From Isoetes taiwanensis (Eukaryota > Streptophyta > Lycopodiopsida > Isoetales > Isoetaceae), in NCBI GenBank assembly GCA_021234155.1, contig JAJEKV010000030.1, positions 5,128,050 to 5,192,049 on the forward strand: DNA of 64,000 nucleotides. The letters run 5' to 3'. A program made the position numbers and the translations under genes. Of the stretch, positions 50,932-63,454 are shown piece by piece; position 1 is the stretch's first letter; every line of letters begins with the position of its first letter. The notes under the pieces are model-generated. The model did not search any database. It had not been told where the DNA came from and saw only the letters and a program-made list of their open reading frames with translations.

Positions 50932-51765
50932 TGGCAAGGTCCTAGACTCAAGATATATCAGCCAAGTGAAGTGGTGTTCTCATTGAGCTTTGTAAAATCA
51001 TAGAGTACAAATTGATCCCCCCTACTAAGGGTAGAAAACTTTGAAAACTTGAAAATTAAATGCTCCGAAACTAGACAATCATCGAGAGCACGACGAAACT
51101 AAAGAATACAAGATAACAGATGGTTGTCCGTCGTTTGGTCTATGCAAAGGTAAGAAAAATTGGTGACGACTTCTCACGGGGATGAAACCCTGTCCTTTTA
51201 AGCTTTCAAGGAAAAACCTGAAGAGAAACACTCCCAACGATCTCGAGGAATGCCGGCAATGCTCGACCCCGGATAGAGACAACTTGAAAACATTGCGCCA
51301 AGCAAGTACAATCCCCGCGCGACTCTGGGCACCCACAAGACCTTAAAAATAACGCGCAAAATTAAGGTGACAAAGAAAAGAACCCGCCGGGGAGTTAGAT
51401 GCTTCAAGAAAGAACAAAGTAACCAATGCGCAATATAAGAATTAGCGTGAAACTTCGGAGGCTCGAGGCCACGAAGAAAACAACAGCCGACCAATCGAGA
51501 CCATCCGTGGAATGACCATCACGTGAAAAAACATTCGATTAGTGCTGCCTCGGAGGCTACATTGCCACGCCGAGAAAGAATGATAAGTATACCTCGGAGG
51601 CTACCATGCCACGCCGAGAAAAAATGAAGAATGCAAATAAAGAATATAGAAACAAACGGGAAAACAGACACGACCAAGTGTAGACAATTCACCAAGGGCG
51701 AGGGAAACTGGTGGAATAGAGAAGCAGGAGAAAACTGAAATAGATATTGCCCAGAGGCTAAGCAA

Positions 51766-51804
<39 letters not shown>

Positions 51805-52044
51805 GAAAATGTATAAAAATTGAAGACCACTAGACCACACCATAGAATGAACCATGTCGTCGGTGGGAGGATAAGGGAAGCTAGAAGGAAACGTAATAGA
51901 GTAGAGAAACTAGCTCAAGAGAAATGCCGATAAGGAAAAACCGAAAAGGAAGAGTATATATAGAAGAAGGCGGGTCCAAAATAGTAGCGTCCCCTTAGAA
52001 GAATGATGGTTCTATTATGCGAATACCGAATAGAACCGCGGACA
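50932..52044 (-). mobile_element. LTR-like unit 1 (1.1 kb, solo-LTR candidate)
   Basis: The unit starts TGGCAAGGTCCTAGAC and ends CCGCGGACA on the plus strand (TG...CA). It is flanked on both sides by TTCTA (50927-50931 and 52045-52049), a 5-bp duplication typical of LTR elements. On the minus strand its first 90 bases hold an inverted repeat GGTTCTATT/AATAGAACC, then GGGACGCTACTATTTTGG, then a TATATATA box near 51957. The interior is T-rich on that strand. A 30-bp repeat of CCTCGGAGGCTAC-ATGCCACGCCGAG occurs twice (51548 and 51595). No protein is recognised. Confidence 0.6.
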
Positions 52045-52049
52045 TTCTA

Positions 52050-55000
52050 TGGCAAGGTCCTAGACACAAGATATATCAGTAAGCGTAAGAGGAAGCTAAC
52101 TCAAAACCACCACCGATACTAAAAAATACACAAAAATACAAAAATACAAAAAATAGACATAGATGCTTAAGGGACTAAAGGACAAAGCGGTAGTAAAACA
52201 TGGATCAAACATGATCAAAGGAACTGGTAGAATATGAAGAGCAAAAAGGTAGAAACGAAACAAATGGGGCCAATAAAGTAAAAACAAAGTTAGGATGGAA
52301 AGGTTAAAGCATTGGAGTATGGATCGAACTAATATGGCATGGATAATGCAATAGTGAACTCAAGTAAAACAAAGCATAAGGGCGGAAAATGTAACAAAAG
52401 GGGACAAAGTACCACATGGAGAACAAAGAAAATGAAGAAAGGTAAAAAGAACAAAACTGGCAAATATGACAAAACCTGGAAAAGGATGCAACATGAATTG
52501 TGACCATGTAAAATGAATGGCTTCAATGAAGTGCGAAAAAGAGAGCCAAGTATGTGTATTCGCCTTGATGAGGCAAAGTCGGGGATTGCAAACTCATGTG
52601 AACGCCCAAGGCAAACACCGGCGCCAAATTAAGATCAAGGGGGCAAAAGAGCAAGACTAAAGAGGACAAAACGAGCAAATGAGGCTAATGGAATATAGGA
52701 ACTGCTGAAAGAGTGGCAACTGGAAAGGAGTAGATAAAAACAAATTGGAAACGTGGGGTGAATGGAGCAAATGATAAAGACGAGGCTAGATGACTAAATG
52801 GAGTTAATTGAGGAGCAAAGCAAAGGGACTTGGTCGTAGAAAAAGAAGAATGGATGGAGCATAAGGTGAAATGCGACACCAAGAGTAGAAAAAGTAAAGA
52901 ACGAAAAACAAAGGGAACAAAGCAATCAAAATGAACTCCTAACAATGAACAAGCGAGAACAAAACACCTGAATACAATCAGCAGCAAAGTGAGACGTGAC
53001 AAATCGCAAAAGGATGAAAGTGCAGCCAAATGAACAAATAAAATTGAACCTCTAAATGAGAAAAATTAATGCATGAAATACAACAATCGAGACAATAGGG
53101 TAAAATTGACCAATCGGAATACTAAAGAGAAGTAATGGACATATCGGATAATGAATGTTCAACAAAGAAAAAGAGCTCTAGTTGGACACGAATAATGGAT
53201 AATGAGATAATGGAGTTAATGAGAAAATAGTGCTATAGAAAATATGGAGTACATGGAGCAGCAGAACGAATGCAACATAGAGGACAAGAGCAAAGCAGAT
53301 CGAGCTAAAGAATTTAACATAGAAGGGAACAACTGCAAAAGAGCTGACATGGTATGGAACCATGAAGCACAACAAACTTAAAATAAAGTAGCATGAAAGA
53401 AGGAAACAAATGAAACAATAGGATAAAAGGGAACTAGGAAACAATTGCAAGGACAAATAGAATGAGCAAAAGACTATACTGAACAATGAAACAAAGAGGA
53501 TTGAAGGAAATGAAGGTAGTACCAAGATCTTAGCCCAATTAAAGATAACGCTGATACATGTGAAACCTTGACCATGGCAATACTGAGACAAAGAATAAAC
53601 AAAACAAGATATACCAAGGGAGAGCAAATAAAATCTAACCATAAATGAATATAAGAAAGGGGCAAGCATGTATCTATGGTGATGGTAAGAACAACAAAGA
53701 AATAAAAGTGCACTTAGTATGAAACTCCAAACACATAATGTCGAGCTAAAAGTCACCCAGCATGGAGCAAAACGAGACCAAAATCATTTCAAGGATAATA
53801 GAAAAAGTAAGTGAACGATCCAAGAGTCACAAGCTCGATACCTATAGGCTATAAATACAACAATGTCCATAGTCAAATAAATGAATCAACCCATTAAAGC
53901 GGTCAAAACCAACTACCATAATGGATACAGAGTGTGACTAGTCAACCAACTACCAGAGACTATTGCACCACTAATGACCAACGCAAGCATTCAACCAAAC
54001 TATAGAAAATATAAAGAGATAAAAAATACCAACAACTAAACAAATGTGTAAATTGATACTGCTCCACAAAGCCATGAAACATATATCTCTCTCATAACTA
54101 AACCTTTGCTAACACAACAAAATGTCTCAAATGTTCTATTTAACCAAGCACAAAGTAATGAAGATTGATGCGTATGTGAGCAATGTAAAATGAATGGACA
54201 ATTGAAGATGCCTAAACTGAGTGTAAATGAAGCATCAAAGCAAAGTCAGGGAGTGACAACAACTAGCAAATAGCCCATGAACAAAAAATGGAACTAATGG
54301 GGTAAAGGGGCAAAAGATGCTAACTAACAACAAATTAGGACCGATGGAGGCGAGAAAAGATAGATGGAAAGGATGAAAATTAATAAGAATAGGGCGAACT
54401 ACAATCAAAAAAAGACAACAGGCAAAAATCAACTAACTATTACAATGTGATTACAAAGACTAAAACTATCTCCGGGCTCCCAAGGCAAAGCTAAGGACGA
54501 ACATGGAGCATCAACAAACATCATGAACAAACTAACGTGGAAACAAAGACTAAGTGGTTTCAATGCCAAAAGACTAAAAAGAACAAAAAAGAAGCTAATG
54601 CAAAGGTTTCAACCATCGAGATCCTGAGTGCAAAACAAGATAGGGTGGTTATAAAGCACATTGACCACAGCCATGTCAATAGGAAAACAAGCTATATTGT
54701 AGGGCGACAAAAAGAAACTAGTGCAAAAATGCATACATGTTTTTGGGATATGGTAAAAACATGGAAATAAGAGCACCTGTGAAAAACTATAAAAAAATAG
54801 ATCAATGAGCTAAGACTCACCGCATGGTGTAATAATGTAATAACAGAAACCAATGTCACCTGCAGGATGAGATAAGATAGATAAGATAGAAATTAATAAA
54901 GGCCTAAGACATGGCATAAAAAGAACAAAAGAAAGATAAATGTTGGGTCCTCGGCATAGTCATTTGACCGCGAAACAAAGTTGCAGAAACCTTGGCAAAT

Positions 55001-58000
55001 GCTCGTTAATCCTAAACTTTAGGACATATCAAAGCATTCTACAACTTTGACACTTGAACGTCTAGTAACAATAGACGAACCAGAATGGCCATACAATAGT
55101 AATCCAATAAATGGGCAAAACATAAAATTAATGGTTTGGGCTACTAAACGTATAAATCATTTTATATGAATGGACCCAACATCATGTGCACAAATCACCC
55201 CATAGGCATCTCACTTCAACGTCATATGCAGCCTTGGTATTGTACAAATCACGACATGCACGTACTCAAAACTTCGCGCTACAATTTATTAGAACCACCC
55301 TGCATGAACGATATCCCATGCCTAATAAAATGACTGTATTGACATCCATAGAGCTAAGATTGTAGATGCCATATGCATGGAAAAAAATGACATAAATATC
55401 TAATCTAAAAAGAAATCTCAATGACAGGCAAGACCAAATATGCAAAGGCAAAAAATGGCACTGACAGAAAACAAAGTTTCCGGCCAACAAGCATTAAAAG
55501 CGGCTAACCCATTAAAAAAATCAAATGCAAGCGACCTGACTCAAACTAATGTAAATACCATAATGAGATTTATAGATAAAGGGACTCGAGAACAAAAAGT
55601 AGGCTTAGAGTCCAATGGATAATAATTTATATCTTGAGAAGAATAAAAGGAAAACCAAGAAAAACTAAAAAGTCAAATGCACATACATAAGAACCATAAA
55701 GAGAATGCGAGAAAATGTCAAAACTTCAATCTGAAATACAACTTTCGAGACCATAACACAAAACGTAATACAAGACAAAACACTAACAATCGGACTAGCT
55801 TGCATGATGAAAACTAAAGCTGTTGATTAATAATTATATATTAAAAGTATTCTAGAAATAACTGTGGGAACTTCAGGTTCGTGATAAGAACAATATAGAA
55901 AGAGCTTCGGTTCTTGGCGATTAAAACGAGTGTAGAAGCTTATGACTGACACTCGCAAAAAGCTAAAGCTGGATAAGTGGTTATACTGATAAAGGTTAGA
56001 ACAAATCTCTAGATAAAAATCTTTTGTATGATAAAGGATTTTAATATATATCCCGAGACCATGATCTATAGTGCGATTAAAGAAAGACAATGCAAAATCT
56101 CATAAGTTCATGTCATAAAACTACAAAATTCTATAAAATTGAATCGAAAATTGAATTAGGCGACCATTCGTCCCTGAGGATAATAAAAGGGCATGTGGAA
56201 GTCATGGCGGTGAAAGAATAGATGGGTGTGGTAAGATGCGGCCCCGTTACATTAACCGGAAATCCCTGGACATAAAAAGGAAAGGAAAGGGAATGATGTA
56301 GCAAAAAAATCGGTGTATTAAGGAATGAAATGAGTGGGATCGGGGACGATTTGGAAATAGGAAAATGAAGCGGTAGTGCCTACGAATCGAGGTCAAAGTT
56401 GGAGCGGATTAAGCCATCCGGGGATTGGGCGGTGGCCAAGTCTGCGGTGAATAAGCCCAAAAGAGACTTGGATGCGGCGCTTTTGGTTTGCTTGGAACAT
56501 AATAATGAACCCAAATCAATTTCTTTGAAGAAGCGCATTAATTTATCTGTTGGGTGCTTGGGATTATATATGCATCTAGAAACTTAGAATCGGAGGGCAA
56601 CAAAAGCGGAAGACAACGAAAAACTAATTTGAAGAGATCGGATAATGGAGTATCTGTTAAACTTGGATGAAACAAAGAATACAAAGAAAAGAAAATAGAA
56701 ATCCTAAGGGAGAAAAATTACGAACTGTAATTCCAAAGGCTATAAGAGTAAGTTAACCCCTTGTAGAAGGTAAGCAATTCTCCCCATCTGGATTGCTCAA
56801 AAACTTCCTTGTAAAAAACAAACACCAAACGACTCAGGATGAAAGGCAGCATGCTGTTTGTCGGCCAAGGCGCAAGATCCTCATCCTTACGCAGCTATAT
56901 GTGAAACCCGGGGTTAGGGAACTAGAGTTAAGGGATCCAAGCGGCATTCATGGAAATAAGGGGCCTTTTGGCATGATCTCCACGTATATCCACGGATCGC
57001 CAAGCATGCGAGAATGGTAAAAGCAAGGCTTTCCATCGCCCCATCTGAATCCAACTTCATACATTTTAAGTACCAGCGGTTACATCCAAATGATATTCCT
57101 GAGAAAGAAAAAGGGAAAAGAATCTTGGCATGAAACTCTCAACGAAATGGAACCTTTATCCATCGAGCAACAAATTTCTGATGAACATATTTCAACCAAG
57201 AACCATCATGTGAAGACCTAAAATTTGAGATAATGCCGATTAGAACCTTAAACTCTACGGAATTCTATTAACTTTATGCCAAATCCGCCTAGATGCGGTC
57301 ATAGTCGCAGCCCTTTTTGGGAACAGCTGCCACTTCATGGCGCCCGACCTTCAACTTCAAATCAACCCAAATCTCTGAGACCGCTTTCATACAGGACTCA
57401 TATAGCTTCAATGGCCCACGGATCCACAAATACTACTAACATCTAACCTTGGAAGGAAAAACCGGTGTTTACGTGAACCATTTTAAGCAGCGTGGACAGA
57501 GGAGAATGTCGTTCAAGAATCTTTCGACCGGACTAGTGGAGGAATACGTTCAAAGAAATCTCTTTTAAATAGCTACATAGAAATCGAAGCGATTCGGCAA
57601 AAAATGATCGAAACACGTTTGCCTAAACCCTTGTCGTTTACTTGACAACTTTTGCCGTTGCGCCCGGATGAAGATATTGCAGAGCGGGCAAATTTCAAAA
57701 CATCACTTGCATAATAACATCAAAGCGTTCAGAGGAAGAAGAATGCGGCAAAGGCAAAACGCTTGGTAACTTGTCCTATGGGAGGCATCGGTGCCAAGAT
57801 CTGGGATACCAGTTCAAGCGCGAGCAAGCCTAGAAGCGAATTTGGTCATTAACCCCAAAATCAGCGAAACCCAATCTCAGCAAGAATGAATCAGTACATC
57901 AAATAGCGGTTCAAACCCTAGAACAACCAGGCATGCAACAAGAAAATGGCGACGCCGGGCTCATATACGAAATAATTCTAGGTAATAGATGAAGTAGCTA

Positions 58001-58248
58001 AGGTAAGGAGAACTTTCCAGAAGCTAGAGAGCGAATAGAATGGGCGAATAGTTTTTTAAATCCCGAACCGATGATAAGTCATGGGGCGAAAAAGAATAGA
58101 AATGAAAACATATATATATACTTCAGAAAATACTAAATAAGAGCTTAAAATGAAGGTATATATATATGAAGGCGGATCCCAAAATAGCAGCGTCCCTTGC
58201 CAAAGAATAGGCCGGTTCTATTAGAATACTTATGATAGAACCGTGTTA
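52050..58248 (-). mobile_element. LTR-like unit 2 (6.2 kb), non-coding
   Basis: It starts with the same 30 bases as unit 1 (TGGCAAGGTCCTAGAC...ATATATCAG) and ends with a version of the same 85-base module (GGATCC-AAAATAGCAGCGTCCC, then GGTTCTAT...ATAGAACC). TTCTA flanks it at 52045-52049 and 58249-58253. The interior does not visibly match unit 1 and shows no gag, pol, PBS or internal LTR edge. It is strongly purine-rich on plus over about 52-56 kb. A non-autonomous LTR element, or an over-long single LTR, is the best reading. The hydrophobic minus-strand frames (for example 53178-53756) are a by-product of composition. Confidence 0.5.
58140..58248 (-). promoter_or_regulatory. Candidate TATA promoter module of unit 2
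   Basis: On the minus strand an inverted repeat (GGTTCTAT/ATAGAACC) is followed by GGGACGCTGCTATTTTGGGA, then CCGCCTTC, and within a few bases by ATATATATATACC. The same order with a TATATATA box occurs in unit 1 at about 51950-52044. The order and spacing look like a core promoter driving minus-strand transcription. Confidence 0.4.
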
Positions 58249-58253
58249 TTCTA

Positions 58254-59330
58254 TCATTACACGTAAATGCTCACTAGTGCAGGAATGAAACATACATAAT
58301 TTGGTTCTTGAATGCACAAAGCCTTCGTTATCAAAGGCATGCCTGAGAGCTTTTAGAATCTAATAGTATTTCACTCTCAAATTTCTTGCTATGTTCCTCC
58401 AATTATATTAAGAACACCATACATAATATGGTTTTGGAACATAAGGTCTTCCCCATTATTTGCATTCTTTAACTCCATGTCCACTCACTCTCAATTGTCT
58501 AACATCTTTACTATCTACAATTTTAGACCTTTTTCCTTAAAACAATAATAGAAACTTATTGACTTGGCGTTTTGTCGCTTGGATCACATAGTTTCGCGAT
58601 ATGCGTCTCAAAAATATATTTGTCATAATCATATTTTTGGTTCAACTCGAGGAGGTCCATAGGAAGTATATGTATAAAATAGTAGAATGCTCTGTAATAT
58701 GCATGGAAGGGTTGTCAACTATAAAAGTGTTTGAGCAAGTAATTATATGATATGAGCTGCATTCTTTACAAATAATGTGAGTGTTATACAAAGGAGTTTT
58801 CCATATGGGCTTTCTAGGTATACAATGGGTTTTGTAACCCTAAAAGGAACACTGCGACGGCATATACCTATAATAGAGGTGTCCGGTCCATGACTGCTTT
58901 AGTATGTCCATGTGCATCTTGTACGTGAGTTTGCGAGCCTCCATAGCCCATTCTTTTTTGGCCCCCTTAACATGCCTTCATTATTTTTTGGTTCACATAA
59001 TCGTTTTTTAGCATTGTTGAACACTTCTGCACTTGATGGCATCTGGTTATCTTCACCATCAAATGTATATTCAACATCTTTATCTACACAAATTTATTGT
59101 TAGTGAGATTGAAATGCAGGAGAGAAGAAATATATGCAAAAAATCTTAAAGACTACCAGCATTGGGAATGGTGAAAGATGCACGTATGGAGCTCTTAGAT
59201 ATAAGATTACAAGAGACCACATTTTTCCTCATACTATACCACATGTCAAGGGCATCCTATACATCTTGGATGAAGTTCAGGGGAAGACTTCATTGCTCCT
59301 GATTTTACATTGTTGTATGCCTTAAATTGG
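58254..59330. other. Intergenic, no gene seen
   Basis: AT-rich, with short frames only. The plus frame 58912-59103 is not recognised. Confidence 0.45.
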
Positions 59331-59560
59331 CGGTGACCACTTAGAATATCGCTCTTAGTCGTTCTTCTTGAAATCGGCAATGAGCTACTCCCATTTAGAT
59401 TGGCATGCTTTTGAAGGGGAAAACTTTTTATGCCCAACGACGTTTCCACATCACTCCAATCGTGATGCCTCTCATGCTTTTTCACGGATCATGGCTTGTT
59501 GCACATAGTCCTCTTGCTTTGCGACTTGAAGAGCAAATCTTATTCGCGAATACATTAACC
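59330..59560 (-). pseudogene. Possible Myb/trihelix-like DNA-binding relic
   Basis: Across two minus-strand frames one can read HDWSDVETSLGIK and FSPSKACQSKWE followed by LIADFKKND. This resembles the W-x-x-V ... Q-C-x-x-K-W-x-x-L-x-x-D-F-K-K pattern of trihelix/Myb-SANT-like domains, which also occurs in Harbinger accessory proteins. Stops interrupt every frame. No transposase was seen nearby. Confidence 0.35.
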
Positions 59561-59564
59561 GGAT

Positions 59565-61960
59565 GAATACTTTCGTTTATTCTCTCGCTAATTCCCTTTG
59601 CTACTTATCATCCTTGTTGCTATTGTCATCAACAGTTTGTGCATCTTTTTCTGGTGCACCAACACTTTGAGACACATCACTAAGTGGTACGCAGCGTGAG
59701 ACGGCGTGTGATGTGTGTCAATAAACACATGTGTCTCTTCGGAGCATCTCGAGCTGGGAGAAACAAACATCCGCTTTGTAATGCCATGATCCTCGCCGTC
59801 AAAGACACACTAATTTAGAAAAGAAACCGAAGCCATAAGCTCAAATCAAATCCATCAGATTGCTCTATTATTTATGTAGGTAACAGAGTACCAATTAACT
59901 ATTGAAACCATTTTCAATGTCCAAACAAAGCAGTAGATTATGTTTGAAGATTTCATTAGCGGCGAGATTTTAAGGTCATCATTTTATCGACTTGGGTTAT
60001 TGGATGCTGCTTGGTTTGATGAGCACTCCATCCATCATCCGCGTGCTAGCATCGTCACCATGTCCGATTTCATTTTTCCTTTTAATTTTACTTTTGGTTT
60101 CTTGAGCTGGGTTTATCATCCTTACATTTCAATCCTACGCTTAAAGGCGAAATTGTTGGAAGTGGATTTTCGCCCTACCTTTTGCGTCGGTGAGCAAATT
60201 GCGGTTAGTGAATTAAAAGACCATCCTTACACACATCATTTTCGTCTTCTCTATTGGATTTGAGTGGTGTGAGAACATCAGACTAAAATAATATATTATT
60301 ATTTCTTGAGTTCTCAATTTTGTGATTATATATCAATATTAGAACAAATGAGTATTTAGTTAATTAAAATGCTTTGAAGCTAAGGCTAACAAAATCATAT
60401 TCTATGACGACCCACATTGCCAAATTTCTACTTGAAATTTTACACCAATGTTGTTTTTATTCGGAGCAAATTGGAACCTTTTTGGCTGAAGGGGTCTCTT
60501 ATCATAAATCCATAAGGTCTTGTTTGCATCCATGAGAACTCTCACCACTTAGAGATCCATGAATGCTTAGATTCGACCAAGTGGTCGTATACGAGTGACG
60601 TGTAAGTCTTTGTCTCTATAGTAAAGCCATAATTCACCAAATAAAATATGGGAGATAATACTTGTTATTAGAAAATGTTTTAGATATTGCTTGTGGAAAT
60701 TCCAAATCAAACTAGATCCTTATTGAAAAATCAAAGTACGTCGGTAGAAGCTTTCGAGAAATACTTGCTGAAAATTTAGAAACTACGGAAAACCTTTTTC
60801 AAGTAACAAGGATGGAAGTTACGTGGTGCCTGGCGACTTGGTCTTCGACTTTTCTTTTGAAGTCACAGCGACCACATACAGTTCGAGAAATTGAGTACCA
60901 CTTGTAAACCTCAGGACGATTTGAGATTTAGCTTGTTATCTAAAAGAAACATGGAAAATTTCTGTGCGAATATGAACGTTTGTTTTGAGTTTTCGAGATA
61001 GAAGATAAAGAAATTATTGGCAACGCCGGATGTTTCTAGAACGGAAATCAGGTTTGGATTGAAGATTTTTCAGGGCTCAAGCGGACTGACATGAGAGCGT
61101 TGCGCCGATTGCTTTCCATGGGCGGGACGCAGTGAGGTCAGGGCGGAGTCCAAAAAGAGGTATTCCACCAGCGATTACGGCCTGCAAGCGAGGGTTCTTA
61201 GGCACTCAGTTTTTCAGCTCATAGAACGGGACAAACAGACGACCTTGGCGGGGAAGCGGAGGTTTTCTGCCCATGGAAGCATAGACGTACCTAAGGAGTT
61301 GTACCTTCTGGGTTCTATGTCCATCCACTGGACATTACAGCAAACCCCAATTTTGAACGCCATGTTGGTGGGAGCTCTGCCTCGGCCGGATGTGGCGCAA
61401 GGCTTTTGGATGTTTGGTGGATCGCTTGCATCCAAGAACCTGAGGGCCGTCACTTCATCTTCAGTTACTAGTAAGTTGGAGCTCCGGCTTTTGCAGACGC
61501 TGGCAAACTACAATGGTTTCCTGTGGTATTTGTACTTGGTTCGGTGCTCCGATTAGGTGCCGTTCGCCAACGTCGATTTGGTGGCTGGCTTTTTGCTGCT
61601 TCCATTTGCTCACTTTGGCAGCTATGAGATTTTGCAGGCTGATAAATTCCGGTAAACCAAAGAGCAAGATTCAAGCAAGAAAAAGCTCGTTTCTAGAACC
61701 ACTTCCGCCCTGTTTCAATGAAGCCAGCGCTGACGGCTGAGAGGTCGATGATTCTGGATACCATGCCAACTTTGTCTCTATTATGCTGATTGATAACCCA
61801 TTTAGGCCCTTGCCAACACCGTCACCATCTGCTATAACCATTGCAGCTGCTTTACCTTTCTCCTGGTTGCATGTTTTGCGGATGTTTTCCGTATTGTTTG
61901 TGATAATCTGATGGCTTGTCCTCTTATCCCGCAACTTGATCGAAGGTTCCTGTTACAGTT
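59565..61960. other. Intergenic stretch with unrecognised open frames
   Basis: Plus-strand frames at 59940-60263 (107 residues) and 61245-61556 (103 residues) start with Met and are intact, but match no family I know and lack obvious motifs. The part at about 61080-61740 is GC-richer than its flanks. No feature can be supported. Confidence 0.35.
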
Positions 61961-62139
61961 TGGGACACTAATTTTTTTCATTTACGGGAATAAGGTATTG
62001 GGTTGCTCTAATGTTATTTGACTTGCATTATATGGTGGGTTCTAGAAAATAGATGGGTATTCTTGGTCAGATTGCTTCTACCATCCTTTCACTTTTTTTC
62101 TTACAATGGGATTGAAAAATACAGGGTGAACCCGAATCA

Positions 62140-63450
62140 GGAGTTAGCAAAGTGAAGGTAGAAGGTTACATCCGAGGAGGTTACACACAGAAAAACAGGA
62201 TGTGCAGAAAGTATTTGAAATCTGGATCCCATTCTTCATCCCACAGGATGAGACTCAAAAGAATATAATACGAGCACTTGAATGCTGTTAAGCTGGATAG
62301 AGTTTTTGCAAAACCCTTTGTGTGGGTGCTTTAAGGTGGTCACACGGGTGAAGTGTCTTGTATGGCAAAAATTTTGCCAGGCTTAACTGTTTGGCTCCAC
62401 ATGGATGGTGAAATTCGTCTCTGGGATGTTGCTTAATAATTAAGCACATTTAATTTCCTGGGCATGGGGTCCGGTGGTTTGACAGTTTCTACGAAGGAGA
62501 TCACCTAGTTTCTTGTATTGATTGTACCGTTAGATTGTGGAACCTCTCCCCACCCACTTCGGGGAGTGTTCTGCTTTCCTCACTATTGAAAACCTGTTGC
62601 CACATTCAAAGGGAAGAATGGTTTCCGTGCTGTTGATCACAAATGGAATGCTAGCATATTTATTTACAGCAGGCTCTAAAGTTGATGGCAATATGGGATT
62701 ACAACAGGTCCGGAACCTAATGTAGCTTTTCTTGGGGATCTGACACAGTTATTTCTGTAGATTTAATCAGCAGAGCCGAATGTTTTGTAACTACAGTATG
62801 ATAGAAACATTTGCATCTATGATCCGAATGAAGACACCCCATTGCGGGAAGATGATTATGCTTGGGGCGAAGAATAATGCAGTTTGTTGGAATCCACAAG
62901 AGGCCTTCAACTTCACTGCAACAACCGAATTGTAGTACTATAATATGATAGCATGAAACCTGAAATTTACTTTACCTGTATTCCTTGGGATCATGTGTCT
63001 GCTGTAATGGGCATTGATTATAGCCAGTCAACAGATTGATTTGTCACTGGTTCATATGATAGGACTGTCAGAATATTTTGCATATAATGGAGGGGCAGAG
63101 GTATATCACACAAGCGCATGCAAGGGTCTTTTTTATTGTGAAGTATAGTGATGATATATGTTCTGTCTAGAGTGATGACACCAACGTTAGGCTTTGGAAA
63201 GCCAAAGCATCTGAGCAACTTGGTGTTAACTTCTTCAAGAGAAAAGCAAAGCGTACTTATTTGGATGCTCTCAAGCAAAGATACAAACATGTACCTGGAA
63301 ATCAGGCGCGTGGGCACAGGCATCTGTCATGCTAAGGCGAAGCTGGGGAATACCGTTGCCGTGCGACGGGAGAGCAGGAAACGTGCTCACAGCACACCTG
63401 GCAGCACCTCACTGCAGCTTCGGCGAATCAGCATGAAGAACAAGTGAGAT
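62140..63450 (+). pseudogene. Processed pseudogene of DCAF13/SOF1 WD40 protein
   Basis: Across changing plus-strand frames the order of the nucleolar rRNA-processing protein SOF1 (DCAF13) can be followed without introns. HLNAVKLDRVFAKPFV is near 62275-62325, HTGEVSCMAKI near 62340-62370 and DGEIRLWD near 62405. YDRNICIYDPNEDTPLRE is near 62800-62850, DHVSAVMGIDYSQSTD near 62990-63040 and SYDRTVRIF near 63054. NVRLWKAKASEQLGVNFF is near 63185-63235, followed by the SOF1 tail (KRTYLDALKQRYKHVPGNQA, then RGHRHLSC and RKRAHSTPGS). At least ten stops and frameshifts disable it. The parent protein acts in 18S rRNA maturation. Lack of introns suggests retroposition; no poly(A) was identified. Confidence 0.85.
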
Positions 63451-63454
63451 GAAG

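Noticed and set aside
53178-53756. 192-residue minus-strand frame that looks like a multi-span membrane protein
   Set aside because: The hydrophobicity follows from the T-rich composition of the whole strand. Neighbouring frames show the same feature, and there is no family motif, no clear start context and no intron pattern.
57790-57830. Primer binding site for unit 2 (TGGTATCCCAGATC on the minus strand)
   Set aside because: Only the first seven bases match the initiator tRNA-Met complement and no LTR edge precedes it.
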